A stretch of DNA of 64,000 nucleotides from Gemmatimonadota bacterium (GCA_016209885.1 JACQVF010000097.1:100570-164569), one strand, 5' to 3'; positions 45,707 through 58,461 are shown, counted from the stretch's first letter. Translations and numbers: made by a program. Notes: generated by a model from the sequence alone, not told the origin.

Positions 45707-46151
45707 CGCATGGGGGCTCATCCGCGCCGCGCAGGCCGGGTGGCTCGAGCGCTTGCTCGAGACCCACGCCCTGGGGGCCGCAGGCTCCGTGATCGAGGAC
45801 GTGCGGCGCTCGGCCGCCGGCCTGGGACCGGAGTCGTCCGCCGTGCTGGAACGGTGCTTTGACGGGCAAGGCCTGGCCGTGGTGAGCGCCACAGCGGAGG
45901 AGATCGGCGCGTTTCTCGACCGGTACCCGACCCCGTCGCTCGGCGAGGGCGAGATCGAGTCGCTCGCCCTCGTCATGGCGCGCGGCGATTTCTTCTGCAG
46001 CGACGACCTGCATGTGACCCTGGTGATGAAGCACCTCGGACTCTTCGGGCGCCGGCTCTCGCTGGCCGCACTGGTGAAGGACGCCCGGAGATCGGCGGCG
46101 ACGGACGAACTCGGTGCCCACGTGGCGGCCAGAATCGTTCGGGCCCTATGA
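45678..46151 (+). CDS. PIN-like domain protein (DUF3368-like)
   Basis: This 157-residue protein starts at GTG (product VRSGFLCLIDAWGLIRAAQAG). An early Asp (CLIDAW) and the later GEIESLALVMARGDFFCSDD stretch match the acidic layout of PIN-type ribonucleases. The final Asp pair is present. It is the putative effector of the pair with XRE-ImmA, the two genes overlapping by 29 bp. A functional toxin is inferred from architecture only. Confidence 0.6.
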   Translation: MRSGFLCLIDAWGLIRAAQAGWLERLLETHALGAAGSVIEDVRRSAAGLGPESSAVLERCFDGQGLAVVSATAEEIGAFLDRYPTPSLGEGEIESLALVMARGDFFCSDDLHVTLVMKHLGLFGRRLSLAALVKDARRSAATDELGAHVAARIVRAL

Positions 46152-46362
46152 AGCTGAGCAGCGTGCAGGCAATCAGGATGAAGGGGGAGGCAGGGTGGTG
46201 ACCTTCGGAGGATGCGTCTGGGTATGTGGTCTCGTCTGACGCCAAGTAGCCTCCCGCGGCGGGCAGGGCCAGGGTGACCATGAGGCCCTGGAGCTTCGAG
46301 AGGGCGTTCGCTCCGACGACGCGAGTGGCCGCGCGCTGGGCCCGGGCGGGCGACGAGCGGAC

Positions 46363-46486
46363 GTGAGGGTCGCCAGCGTCGAGGCGCTCGTGGCAGCGCT
46401 GAAGCGGGCGGGGGTGCGGCATCTGATCGCCGGAGGCATTGCGGTGAATGCTCACGGCTACTTGCGATTGACGAACGACGTGGAGC
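46363..46486 (+). pseudogene. Truncated nucleotidyltransferase-like gene, 5' fragment
   Basis: From GTG 46363 the frame reads VRVASVEALVAALKRAGVRHLIAGGIAVNAHGYLRLTND in pieces, matching the start of nucleotidyltransferase-like (DUF6036/AbiEii-type) proteins. Similarity ends after the DVE at about 46486 and the frame then reads unrelated basic residues. The piece is broken at the point where the SWIM reading frame begins. Confidence 0.6.
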
Positions 46487-46487
46487 G

Positions 46488-48113
46488 ATCACGGCGAAGG
46501 TCCAGGGGACCCGGCCGTACCGGGTCAAGCTGCGGGCCGAGGACGGCGAGGTACAATACTCGTGTACGTGCCCGGTCGGCCGGGAAGGCGCCTTTTGCAA
46601 GCACTGCGTGGCCGTCGCGTTGGCGTGGCTCGATCAGGGACGATCGGACCGGGCCGTGGGGAAGAAGGTCGGCAAACCCGCGGTGACGATGGACGACGTT
46701 CGCGCCTACCTCGCCGGTCAGGACAAGAACGTGGTCGTCGACATGCTCATGGATCAGGCCGGGGACGACGATCGGCTGCGCCAGCGGCTGCTGATGAACG
46801 CTGCGAAGAAGAGTCCCAAGGGGCTTGACCTCGCCACCTATCGGCGGGTGATCGACGATGCCATGGACTCCGGCGGATTCGTGGATTACCAAGGTGCCTA
46901 CGATTACGCTTCGGGCATCGAGGAAGCGATCGATTCGATAGAGGAGCTGCTCCGGGAAGGACATGCCTCCGAGGTCATCGATCTGACCGAGCACGCCCTG
47001 GAAGCCGTCGAGGGGGCGATGGGGTCCGTCGACGATTCGGACGGCCATATGGGCGGTATTCTGGAACGTCTCCAGGAGATTCACCTCACGGCGTGCAAGG
47101 AAGTCAAGCCCGACGCGGAAGCGCTGGCCAAGCGCATCTTCACCTGGGAGCTCCGCACTGAGTGGGACACGTTCTACGGCGCGGCGGAGACCTACGCAGG
47201 TGTCCTTGGCGAGACAGGGCTCGCGGTTTACCGGAAGCTGGCAGAGGCCGAGTGGGCCAACGTGCCGTCCCTCGGTCCAGGGCGCGACGATGCGGAGAAG
47301 TACGGGAAACGCTTCCGGATCACGCACATCATGGAGACGCTGGCCCGGCAGATCGGCGACGTGGAAGCGGTCGTCGCGGTCAAGAAGCGCGACCTCTCGT
47401 CGGCCTACGCCTATCTCCAGATCGCAGAGACGTACAAGACGGCCCGGAAGCACGACCTGGCGCTCGAGTGGGCGGAGCGGGGCGTCAAGGCCTTCCCCAA
47501 ACGGACTGACTCGCGGCTGCGCGAGTTCCTGGCGAACGAGTACCACCGCCGCAAGCGTCACGACGAGGCAATGGCACTCGTATGGGCGGAGTTCGTCGAA
47601 TCACCGACTCTCGAAGAGTATCGAAACCTGAAGAGCAACGCCGGCAAAACCGGCCAGTGGGAAGCCTGGCGATCGAAGGCGCTGGATTTGCTCCGGCAGT
47701 CGATCGCCAGCGCGAAACGCGATACCCGGGGCGACCGCTGGCCCTGGTCGCGCAGGTCGGACCACACGGAACTGGTCCGGGTTTTCCTCTGGGAAAAAGA
47801 TGTCGAGGCGGCCTGGCGGGAGGCCAACGAGGGAGGCTGCTCCAACGACCTCTGGATGGAGCTCGCCGCAAAACGGGAGCGGGACCATCCCGAAGATGCC
47901 CTGCCGGTCTACCAGCGCCAGATCGAGCCCACGCTGAACCGGAAGAACAATGAGGCGTACCGGGAGGCCGTCGCACTCTTGAGAAAGGTCCACGAGTTGA
48001 TGATGCGCCTCGGCCGTCAGTCAGAGTTCGCGCGATACCTCGAGGCGGTCCGCGCGGCGCACAAGCCCAAACGGAACTTCATGAAGCTGCTCGAACAGGC
48101 GAAATGGTCATGA
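46488..48113 (+). pseudogene. SWIM zinc-finger protein missing its 5' end
   Basis: The frame reads without stops from about 46488. Its SWIM motif (CTCPVGREGAFCKHC, giving Cys-x-Cys and Cys-x-His) lies at about 46558-46605, before the first ATG of the frame at 46608, so an ATG-started protein would lack the zinc finger. The following 500 residues are helical and end in FMKLLEQAKWS. The expected N-terminal residues before the finger are absent, replaced by the nucleotidyltransferase fragment. The gene is therefore probably decayed, although an unusual start could still yield a product. The function of SWIM proteins of this kind is unknown. Confidence 0.65.
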
Positions 48114-48131
48114 CACTTGCGTCGCTCCGGC
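48075..48131 (+). repeat. 57-bp direct repeat, left copy
   Basis: Covers the last codons of the SWIM gene and about 18 bp after its stop (GAACTTCATGAAGCTG...). The second copy, at 48996-49052, differs at 4 of 57 positions. The vapBC pair lies between. Confidence 0.9.
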
Positions 48132-48163
48132 GACGGGCGCTCTTCCAGCGCGCCACCAGGCAT

Positions 48164-48574
48164 TCAGATAGCTCGTGCAGCGTTCTCGAGCCGGTCGTCG
48201 GTGGTGACGAGCTCCAACCCTGGCAGCCGCCGGCGAGCAAGCACGTAGGTTGCGAGGTGGAGCGCGTCCAGCGTCCTGAGCGGCGCGTGCGGTGCAACGG
48301 TCGCCGCGGCATCGCAGACCGAGGCCGTCAGTTCCCACGTCTCGCAGCGCGCCCAAAGGGCGTCCACGGCACGTTGGGCATCGGCGAGGCATTCTTCGGA
48401 CACGGCGGCCTCGGCGCGAAGTCTGAGAAACGCCCGGGCAGCTTCTACGTGGGAGAGCCGCGAAGTCACGAGCGCTCGCGCGCTGCCGATGCGGCGCTCC
48501 AGCTCCGGAGACGTGCCGGTCTCGAGCAGCGCCCGGAGCACGGCGGCGGTATCGAGATACAGGACGTCGGCCAC
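48164..48574 (-). CDS. vapC: VapC-type PIN ribonuclease toxin
   Basis: This 136-residue PIN-domain toxin would cut tRNA or another RNA. Acidic residues in the expected order are Asp in YLDTAAV, Glu in SHVEAARAF, Asp in TLDALHLA and Asp in TTDDRL. The antitoxin gene is upstream on the same strand with a 3-base gap. The pair is oriented against the SWIM gene and sits between the two 57-bp repeats. Confidence 0.85.
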   Translation of the reverse strand: MADVLYLDTAAVLRALLETGTSPELERRIGSARALVTSRLSHVEAARAFLRLRAEAAVSEECLADAQRAVDALWARCETWELTASVCDAAATVAPHAPLRTLDALHLATYVLARRRLPGLELVTTDDRLENAARAI

Positions 48575-48577
48575 GGG

Positions 48578-48883
48578 TCAGCGCTGGCGCTCGGCGCGAA
48601 GCTCGTCGAGCAGTTTCCGGGCGGTGCCTTCCGGCAGGCCGAGGCCACTGGCACTCCAGGTCCAATCCTGCTTCGGCAGGGCCGCGCGCGTGAGCTCCCC
48701 CGACTCCGCCAACCCGTCCAGCAGATCGTCCAGGCCTTCCCGCGGGGCGGACCGAGGCGCCACAGGCCGCAACTCGGCGATGACTTCGTCGCGATCTGTC
48801 ACGAGGATCGTCTCGCCAGCGCGGACGAGGCGCAGGTACTCGGAGAGGCGGGCCTTGAGTTGCTTGACGCCGGCGGTCTTCAT
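48578..48883 (-). CDS. vapB: VapB/Phd-type antitoxin
   Basis: The 101-residue antitoxin begins MKTAGVKQLKARLSEYLRLV, the typical Phd/YefM DNA-binding start with the following GETILVTDRDEVIAEL. I used the ATG at 48881-48883; an upstream in-frame start would add 12 residues that do not fit the family. No classical ribosome-binding site is seen. The C-terminal half would cover the PIN toxin. Confidence 0.82.
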   Translation of the reverse strand: MKTAGVKQLKARLSEYLRLVRAGETILVTDRDEVIAELRPVAPRSAPREGLDDLLDGLAESGELTRAALPKQDWTWSASGLGLPEGTARKLLDELRAERQR

Positions 48884-49290
48884 GGAGGTAAAGTAGTTAC
48901 GGGTGGTCACGGGTGTCAACGCCGGCTTGGTACGGCGGGTACGGTGGAATCAGGACATATCGTGATCTTAGGGAGTCGGACGCTGCGCGATCGTTGAACT
49001 TCATGAAGCTGGTCGAACGGGCGAAATGGTCATGACACTTGAATCGCTCCGGAGACTGGTCTCCTGTGGCGAGGGCCCCACTCTGGAAGACAGCGGCGTG
49101 GGGTTAGCGATGAGTTGGCGATTGGTTGACGATACGACTGCCGCCCGTGCCGGAAGAAGGGTCATTCCGGACTACCTGCAGTGTCGCTTGAACGTGGGCC
49201 ACTTCCGGGCTGCGAATACGACGCACCAAGCCGGCGCTTGGCGGCACCGGACGACTGAGGCCAGCAAGAAGCTCCTGGAGGAGACGTGAC
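48884..49290. other. Stretch of about 400 bp with no gene
   Basis: This stretch contains the right copy of the 57-bp repeat (48996-49052) and the last residues of a second SWIM-type gene (reading LNFMKLVERAKWS then a stop). No reading frame here is convincing. A GGAGGAG site at its end serves cas3. I see no CRISPR repeat in it. Confidence 0.7.
48996..49052 (+). repeat. 57-bp direct repeat, right copy
   Basis: Second copy of the repeat at 48075, 53 of 57 bases identical. It encodes the end of another SWIM-type protein (FMKLVERAKWS), so it is probably the relic of a duplicated SWIM gene rather than a target-site duplication. Confidence 0.85.
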
Positions 49291-51891
49291 GTGGCGCATA
49301 GCATAAGCTTTCACGAATTCTTCAAGATGGCTACCGGGAGCGCCCCCTTCCCCTTCCAGCGCGGGTTTGCGGAGGCCGCGTCCCTCCCGCAACTCGTGCG
49401 TGTCCCGACGGGATTGGGCAAGACAGCGCTGGCCGTGGTCGGCTGGCTCTGGCGGCGTTTCGGCGGTAACGAGGAACGGAAAGCAGCAACGCCGCGACGA
49501 TTGGTGTACTGCCTGCCCATGCGCGTGCTCGTGGAGCAGACCCGCGACAACGCGGTGCTCTGGCTGCACAACGTTGGGCTGCTGGCCGGGCCTGTGGAGT
49601 TCGATGAGCATGACGGCAAGAGAAGGGTGCGTTCCTATGCGCCCGACTTCAGCGATCCCGGAAAGGTTGCAGTGCACGTCCTCATGGGCGGTGAGGAGCG
49701 CGACGATTGGGACCTGCACCCTGAGCGGGACGCAATCATCATCGGTACGCAGGACATGCTCCTGTCACGCGCGCTCAACCGCGGCTACGCGATGACGCGG
49801 TCTCGATGGCCGATGCATTTCGCGCTGCTGAACAGCGATGTCCTGTGGATCCTCGACGAGGTGCAGCTCATGGGGACGGGCCTCGCGACGACGGCGCAGC
49901 TCGAGGCGTTTCGCTCGCTGCTCGGGACCGGGGGAACGGCCCAATCGATCTGGATGAGCGCCACTCTGGACCGCGAGTGGCTTCGGAGCGCGGACCTGGA
50001 TCTCGGCTCGCTAGGGGACACGCTCGAGCTCGATGCGCGGGATCTCGCCCTTACCGACGTGGCAGCGCGGTATCGGGCACCCAAGCGCCTCGCGCAGGCC
50101 GCGGCGAGCGCGGCAGATCCCGACGTGCTCGCCCAGGTGGTACTCGACGAGCACCAACATGGAACGCGCACTCTTGTGGTGGTCAACACAGTGGATCGCG
50201 CCCGGCGGCTGGCTGCGGCGCTGCGAAAGCGGTTGACGGACGGAACCGGCTCCCCCGGTCTCGTCCTCATCCACTCCCGGTTCCGGCCCCTCGATCGCGA
50301 GCGGCACGTCGGCCAGCTCCTAGCGGCACCGGAAGGGCCTGGGGCGGTGATCGTTTCGACCCAGGTCGTCGAGGCCGGCGTGGATGTCTCGGCGAAGACG
50401 TTGTTCACGGAGATCGCCCCGTGGGCGTCGCTTGTGCAGCGCTTCGGGCGGTGCAACCGGGCCGGTGAGTTCGACAATCACGACGATCCGGGGCGGATCT
50501 TCTGGATCGATCTCAATGTCGACGAGTTGGACGAGAAGCGTGCGAGCAAGACGGCCGCGCCCTATCCGCCGCACGATCTTCACCAAGCGCGCAAGCTGCT
50601 CGTGGAACTTGAGGGTGAGAGCGTCGCACCCCAAACGCTCGACGGGCTCGGCGTCAAGCTGCCGTACGAGCATACGCACATCCTCCGTCGGAAGGACCTG
50701 ATCGAGCTGTTCGACACCACGCCCGACCTGGCGGGCAACGACCTCGACATCGACCGCTATGTGCGAGACATGGACGACACCGACGTCCGTGTCTTTTGGC
50801 GTGACCTCCGGGGTGAAGCGCCGCAGCCGGAGGAGGCGTTACCGGGCCGAGAGGAGCTGTGCGGCGCACCGGTTGGCGGATTCCGAGATTTCATCAGGAA
50901 GTTGGGGAAGAGTACGAAGAAGCACATCAGAGTCCGAAGGGCGTACCGTCGCAACTTCCTTGAGCGGACCTGGGACCCGGTCTCCGAGCGCACGATTACT
51001 CCGGGACAGGTGTACTTCGTCGATTCTTCGGCGGGCGGCTATGACGAGGAAAGGGGATGGATGGGCGAGATCGCCCGCACCGCGGCGCAGCGAGTGGCAC
51101 CGGTGGCGCTTGAGCCGGGGGAGGGTGCCGTCGTAGACGACGGCAACGAGGCGGATAAACTTTCGCAGACCAACGAGTGGCAGAGCATTGCCGAGCATAC
51201 CGACGAGGTATGTGCCGAGTTGGAGCAGCTGCTGGGCGGCCTCGAGACGGTGTTCGCTCCGACACTGCGGGTGGCCGCGCGCTGGCACGACTGGGGTAAG
51301 GCGCATCAGGTGTTTCAGGACGCTCTTCCAGACGGCCGTCCCGACGCGAGCCGCGCCTGGGCGAAAGCCCCGGGAAAGTGGAAGCGGTACGGGCGACGCC
51401 AGTTCCGCCACGAACTCGCTTCCGCTCTCGCCGTTCTGGCGCTGACGCCGAAGACGGTTGGGCTCACGGTGAACGGCGGAGCAGAGCGCCTTTCGGTAGG
51501 TGCCGAGGCACTCGGCGCAGAGGACCTGCGCGATCTCGCTGCATATCTGGTGGCCGCTCATCATGGGAAGGTGCGCCTCTCGATCCGCTCCCTCCCGACC
51601 GAGAAGCATCCGCCGGACGGCAAACGCTTCGCCCGAGGCATCTGGGACGGCGACCGGCTATCCAAGGCGGATCTCGGTGGTGGCGTGCTGGCGCCTGGGG
51701 TTGCACTCTCCCTCGAGCCAATGGAACTCGGCTTGTGCCAGGAGCCTCCCTTCGCTGGCCAGCCGAGTTGGGTTGAGCGGATGCTGTGCCTCAGAGACCG
51801 GCTGGGGCCGTTCCGCCTGGCGTATCTCGAGGCCCTCTTGCGGGCTGCTGACATGCGCGCGTCGGCACGCGCCACGAGGGGACAGTTATGA
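49291..51891 (+). CDS. cas3: Type I-G Cas3 helicase with C-terminal HD nuclease
   Basis: Cas3 unwinds and degrades target DNA for the Cascade complex. The 866-residue protein has the I-G order, helicase first and HD last. Helicase motifs: Walker A PTGLGKTAL (Lys44), DEVQ box at WILDEVQLMGTG (Asp189), SAT-like WMSATLD, and motif VI VVEAGVDVSAKTLFTEIAP with LVQRFGRCNRAGE. HD motif: RWHDWGKAHQVF (His666, Asp667) and the later AAHHGKV. The start is GTG with a strong GGAGGAG site. Its stop overlaps the next gene by 4 bases, starting the long operon. Confidence 0.95.
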   Translation: MAHSISFHEFFKMATGSAPFPFQRGFAEAASLPQLVRVPTGLGKTALAVVGWLWRRFGGNEERKAATPRRLVYCLPMRVLVEQTRDNAVLWLHNVGLLAGPVEFDEHDGKRRVRSYAPDFSDPGKVAVHVLMGGEERDDWDLHPERDAIIIGTQDMLLSRALNRGYAMTRSRWPMHFALLNSDVLWILDEVQLMGTGLATTAQLEAFRSLLGTGGTAQSIWMSATLDREWLRSADLDLGSLGDTLELDARDLALTDVAARYRAPKRLAQAAASAADPDVLAQVVLDEHQHGTRTLVVVNTVDRARRLAAALRKRLTDGTGSPGLVLIHSRFRPLDRERHVGQLLAAPEGPGAVIVSTQVVEAGVDVSAKTLFTEIAPWASLVQRFGRCNRAGEFDNHDDPGRIFWIDLNVDELDEKRASKTAAPYPPHDLHQARKLLVELEGESVAPQTLDGLGVKLPYEHTHILRRKDLIELFDTTPDLAGNDLDIDRYVRDMDDTDVRVFWRDLRGEAPQPEEALPGREELCGAPVGGFRDFIRKLGKSTKKHIRVRRAYRRNFLERTWDPVSERTITPGQVYFVDSSAGGYDEERGWMGEIARTAAQRVAPVALEPGEGAVVDDGNEADKLSQTNEWQSIAEHTDEVCAELEQLLGGLETVFAPTLRVAARWHDWGKAHQVFQDALPDGRPDASRAWAKAPGKWKRYGRRQFRHELASALAVLALTPKTVGLTVNGGAERLSVGAEALGAEDLRDLAAYLVAAHHGKVRLSIRSLPTEKHPPDGKRFARGIWDGDRLSKADLGGGVLAPGVALSLEPMELGLCQEPPFAGQPSWVERMLCLRDRLGPFRLAYLEALLRAADMRASARATRGQL

Positions 51892-54200
51892 CGCCGTTCA
51901 GCGTCGAAGAGACTGATCGTCATGAGGTCAGGCTAACTGGCTGTGGCCCCGAGCCGCTGATCGGCTACCTGAAGGCGCTCGGGATTCTCAGAATCGTCAA
52001 CGAGCAGCAAGATCACGAGGCGCGGGGATGGTGGGACGGCGATCGCTTTATGCTGGCTTCCGCACTCGGACAGAACGAGCTCATCGACTTTTTCGTGCAC
52101 CGATACGAGCCGGCACCGCTCATCGTTCCGTGGAGTGGAAGCGATTTCTTCCGAGTGGACCGTCGAGGCGGTGGGCGAAAGTTCCGGAAGACGCCGACCG
52201 CATCCCGCGTCATTGAAGCTTTTCTCACCTGTGGGAGCCCACGGCTGGTGCGCTACCGCAGGACGATCGAGCAGACCCTCGGCGTGATGGACGAATGCGG
52301 GATCAAGGACAAGAAGGCGCTCAGCGAGAAGCGACTCAAGGCGCGGTTTATAGCCGCGCTCCGCGCGGGGCTCGGCGCTCCGGTGGTCGCATGGGTCGAT
52401 GCGGCGGCAGTGATTGAGCAAGATCGCGCCACGTTCAGCGCACTCCTCGGAAGCGGTGGCGGAAGCGACGGAAACACCCACTTCTCCGACAACTTCATGC
52501 AAAATCTGTGGGACGTGTTACCAGATTTCGCGTCCCAACGAGGAGCCGCTACGAATGCAGCGGATGCGATCGCCCAGAAGAGCCGCCGGCTTCTGACGCA
52601 GGCGCTGTTTCATCACCCGATTGCCGGTCTGATCGAGGACCGTACCTCCTCACTGTTCGATTCCGGGGCAGTCGGCGGCCCGAACGCGAGCCACGGCTTC
52701 GAGCGCGGGTCGCTCGCCAATCCTTGGAATGTCATTCTCGGCCTGGAGGGCTCGATCTGCTTTGCCGGTGCGCTCGCCCGCAAGCTCAGTGTTCCCCTCA
52801 CCGGGCGTGACCGTGCCGTCACCGCGTTTCCCTTTCAGGTCCGAGCAGTCGCGAGTGCAGGTGAGCGCCTGACCGAGAAAGAGAGTGGCAGCCGCGAGAT
52901 CTGGTTACCGCTGTGGCGGAAGCCGGCCGGCGCGAGAGAGATCACGACATTGCTCTCCGAGGGACGTGCCGAGTGGGCACGGCGACCGGCACGGAATGCG
53001 GTGGACATGGCGCGCGCCGCTGCGTCTCTGGGCGTGGACCGCGGGATCGAGACCTTCCAGCGGTACGCCGTGGTACGCGGACGAGTCGGAGGCGAGAACT
53101 ACCACACCGCCGCATCGTTGGGACGCTTCGAGGTCGCAGCTCGAGACTCGGTGGATCTGTTGCGGGAGATTGATGCCTGGCTCGACAGCTTCCGGACCGC
53201 CTGCGGGGACGACAGGACGCCGCCGCGGTTCCGGCGCGCGCTCCGCGGAATCGACGAGGCGATCCTCACCTTCTGCCGCTACGGGGGCCCGGCCTTGTTC
53301 CAGGCCATCCTGGTTGCCCTCGGACGCGCCGAGCGGGAGCTGGCGACTGGCGACCGATTCCGAACGGAGAAGCGGCTGCGCCCTCTCGCTGGCCTTTCCC
53401 CAGAGTGGGCGCGCGCGGCCGACGACGGCACAGTCGAGTTCGAACTGGCGCGCGCGCTGGCCAGCGTTCACGACGCCGCGCAGAAGCTCGGATCGATCCG
53501 CTGCAATCTGGAGCCGGTGAAGCTCGCTCGCCGACTTGATGGGGAAGCGGCTGTCGGCTGGGCGGAACGTGATCGCGCCGTGGTGTGGAGTTCTGCGGAC
53601 GTGACGACCAATCTCGGCGCCATCCTCGCCCGGCGTCTAATGGACGGAGCCAGGGCTGGATGCGAGCGACTTCCGCTGGTCGCGCCGTCGTTCGCGTCGC
53701 TCGACGCCGTGGCACGGCTCCTGGTTGGTGATACTGACGATGAGCGTCTCGCGGACCTCCTGTGGGGGCTCATCCTCCTCCGCGGGGCTCACGGTTCCGC
53801 GGGCGGACTGCCCGCGGCCGAGCCGCCCGCACTCCCGCGCGCCTACGCGCTCCTCAAGTTGCTGTTCCTGCCCGATCCGCTCGACGTGAGCCGGACCTTC
53901 GTCAACGTGCGGCCGGAGCCGGCGGTCGTGAACCTGCTGACTTCGGGCCGAGTCGGTGAAGCCTGCCGCATCGCCGCCCGGCGGCTGCGCGCCGCCGGAC
54001 TCGTCCCCATGCCGCACACGCGCGGGAAGCCGGGGGCGCGGGATGACGACTGGGAGCAAGCAGCGCACACCGGCGTGGATGGTCACCGGCTCGCCGCGGC
54101 GCTGCTCGTTCCAGTCGCCCCGTCCGCGACAGCCACTCTCCGACGTCTCGTCCTTCGCGAGGCGCCAGCGTCTGAACCAATCCGTAAGGGAGAAGTGTGA
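51888..54200 (+). CDS. csx17: Csx17 (Cas8u2), large subunit of the type I-G complex
   Basis: This 770-residue protein is the I-G large subunit that recognises target DNA together with crRNA. Its N-terminus LTGCGPEPLIGYLKALGILR, followed by DHEARGWWDGDRF, is the Csx17 signature. The rest is large, mostly helical and without nuclease motifs. Its ATG overlaps the cas3 stop (ATGA), and csb1 starts 3 bases after its stop. Identification rests on the N-terminal motif, length and position between cas3 and csb1. Confidence 0.93.
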   Translation: MTPFSVEETDRHEVRLTGCGPEPLIGYLKALGILRIVNEQQDHEARGWWDGDRFMLASALGQNELIDFFVHRYEPAPLIVPWSGSDFFRVDRRGGGRKFRKTPTASRVIEAFLTCGSPRLVRYRRTIEQTLGVMDECGIKDKKALSEKRLKARFIAALRAGLGAPVVAWVDAAAVIEQDRATFSALLGSGGGSDGNTHFSDNFMQNLWDVLPDFASQRGAATNAADAIAQKSRRLLTQALFHHPIAGLIEDRTSSLFDSGAVGGPNASHGFERGSLANPWNVILGLEGSICFAGALARKLSVPLTGRDRAVTAFPFQVRAVASAGERLTEKESGSREIWLPLWRKPAGAREITTLLSEGRAEWARRPARNAVDMARAAASLGVDRGIETFQRYAVVRGRVGGENYHTAASLGRFEVAARDSVDLLREIDAWLDSFRTACGDDRTPPRFRRALRGIDEAILTFCRYGGPALFQAILVALGRAERELATGDRFRTEKRLRPLAGLSPEWARAADDGTVEFELARALASVHDAAQKLGSIRCNLEPVKLARRLDGEAAVGWAERDRAVVWSSADVTTNLGAILARRLMDGARAGCERLPLVAPSFASLDAVARLLVGDTDDERLADLLWGLILLRGAHGSAGGLPAAEPPALPRAYALLKLLFLPDPLDVSRTFVNVRPEPAVVNLLTSGRVGEACRIAARRLRAAGLVPMPHTRGKPGARDDDWEQAAHTGVDGHRLAAALLVPVAPSATATLRRLVLREAPASEPIRKGEV

Positions 54201-56838
<2,638 letters not shown>

Positions 56839-56845
<7 letters not shown>

Positions 56846-58461
56846 TCCTCGGCGCCCTCTCGGGCATCCAGGACTTCGTGTTCGCTCTCCCCGAAATCGA
56901 GGGCGGGCAAGCTCGAATGCTGCGCGCGCGGTCGTTCTACGTTCAGGTGCTCACCGAGCTGCTCGCCGTCCGCGTCCTGCACGACTTGGGCCTCAAGCGG
57001 GACGCGCTGCTCTTTTCGGCGGCAGGCCACTTCGCCATCGATGCGCCGGCTGCGGCGAGCAATATGGATCACATTGTCCAAACCGTCTCCACGATCCGGC
57101 GCTCCGCCGAGGAATGGTTGTTTGCTCGGACCGGCCGCCACCTCCGGGTTGCGGTAGGTCTTGAGAAGCTTACCGGTCCGGACGGCGCAACCCCGGCCGA
57201 ACGCTACGGCCGCGCGCTCGCGGACCTTCGCCGGGCTCAACTCAGCCCCTGGCAGCCGCTAGCGGCGATCAACGGCAGATGGCTGAGTGACCGACTGGTC
57301 GGGGCACTGAGCGACGATGGGAGCGGCGCCGAGCTGTACGAGGCACTCGGCAGGGCGCTTCCGTCAGCGCGCTGGCTCTTGGTCGAAGAGAAGGGCGCGG
57401 CAATACCGGGCACGGCTGCCACGAGCTTCGAAGCGCTCGACTACCGGGTGTTCCTCACCGGCGAGCACGCGCCACCGAAGAGCACAGCGGCGCTTCTGCT
57501 CACCGATCTCCGGCGTCCAGGGTCTCCACCACCGGGACTCGATTTTGAACGGTGGCTGTCCCGGCCACTGGCGCGCCACGTCCCACTGCGGTACGACGGC
57601 AGCCCGATGTGGTTTCAAGAAATCGCCTCCCACGCACGGGGGGCGCGTCTCCTCGGTGTGCTGAAGATGGATGCGGACTCGCTCGGCGAGGCCGTGGCGA
57701 GATGCCTGCGCCGGGCCGCTCACCTGAGGGACCTCCATAGGTTCAGCCAGGCGCTAGACGGATTCTTCGCCGAGGAACTCGACGGGGTGCTCCGCACCGC
57801 CCCCTGGAACTCCGTCTATACCGTGTTCTCGGGCGGGGACGACCTGTTGCTCGTCGGGCCGTGGGACCGGATGCTCGATCTCGCCGGCCTCGTCCAACAG
57901 CGGTTTCAAAGCCGCTTCCAGAGCGAGCGGCTGACGATCAGCGGCGGGCTCGCATTCGTGAAGCACCGCTATCCGATCCGGCTCGCCGCGGAGCAGGCCG
58001 ACCGGCTACTCGAGCGGGCGAAAGCGGAGCTCGCCCCCGGCGCCAAGCACCCCAAAGACCAGTTTGCGTGTCTCGGCCAACTCTGGAAGTGGCGGGACCA
58101 TGCGGCGGTGCTCGCCGCCGGCAAGCGGCTCGCCGAGTGGGTCGAGGTCGGGGCGGTGCAACGGGGGTGGCTAGACACGCTCCTTCGCCTCGCGCTGCTC
58201 CGCCGCGGGGACATCCGGAACGCGCCGCGATCCGATGGCCACTTAGCGACTGCTCGCCTGGCCGCCCACGTGGAGCGTAACTGGCCCCGTCGGACCCACC
58301 TGGACTCGCGGAGGCGCGCAGCGCGCGAGTGGGTCGAGCGAGTGCTCGCCAGATTCGACGGGTTCGACACTTCCGATGACCTCGACGTCCGATGCCTTCC
58401 GGCCATCGTGCGCTACGCGATGCTGGCCACCCGTACCGCAGGAGAGGAGCGAGGGTCATGA
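56839..58461 (+). CDS. cas10: Cas10 (Csm1-type) lacking the HD domain
   Basis: This type III signature protein makes cyclic oligoadenylate when target RNA binds. The 540-residue protein starts MLILGALSGIQDFVFALPEI, the first Palm domain, with LRARSFYVQVLTELLAV; no HD domain precedes it, and family members are usually 700-900 aa. The second Palm has GVLKMDADSLGEAVARC and the GGDD motif at residues 332-335 (VFSGGDDLLLVGPW), which predicts an active cyclase. Cys-rich zinc residues seen in many Csm1 proteins are not obvious. It overlaps csb2 by 7 bp and the csm2 gene by 4 bp. Confidence 0.92.

Noticed and set aside
48104..48997. Plus-strand frame of 297 codons over vapBC
   Set aside because: It starts at the end of the SWIM gene and is antisense to two genes with clear VapC and Phd motifs.
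48075..49052. 57-bp repeats as transposon target-site duplication
   Set aside because: Too long for a target-site duplication, and the copies encode a protein C-terminus; no transposase frame is present.
49026..49289. 87-codon frame before cas3
   Set aside because: It begins in the repeat relic and shows no conserved feature; the following gene has its own strong ribosome-binding site.
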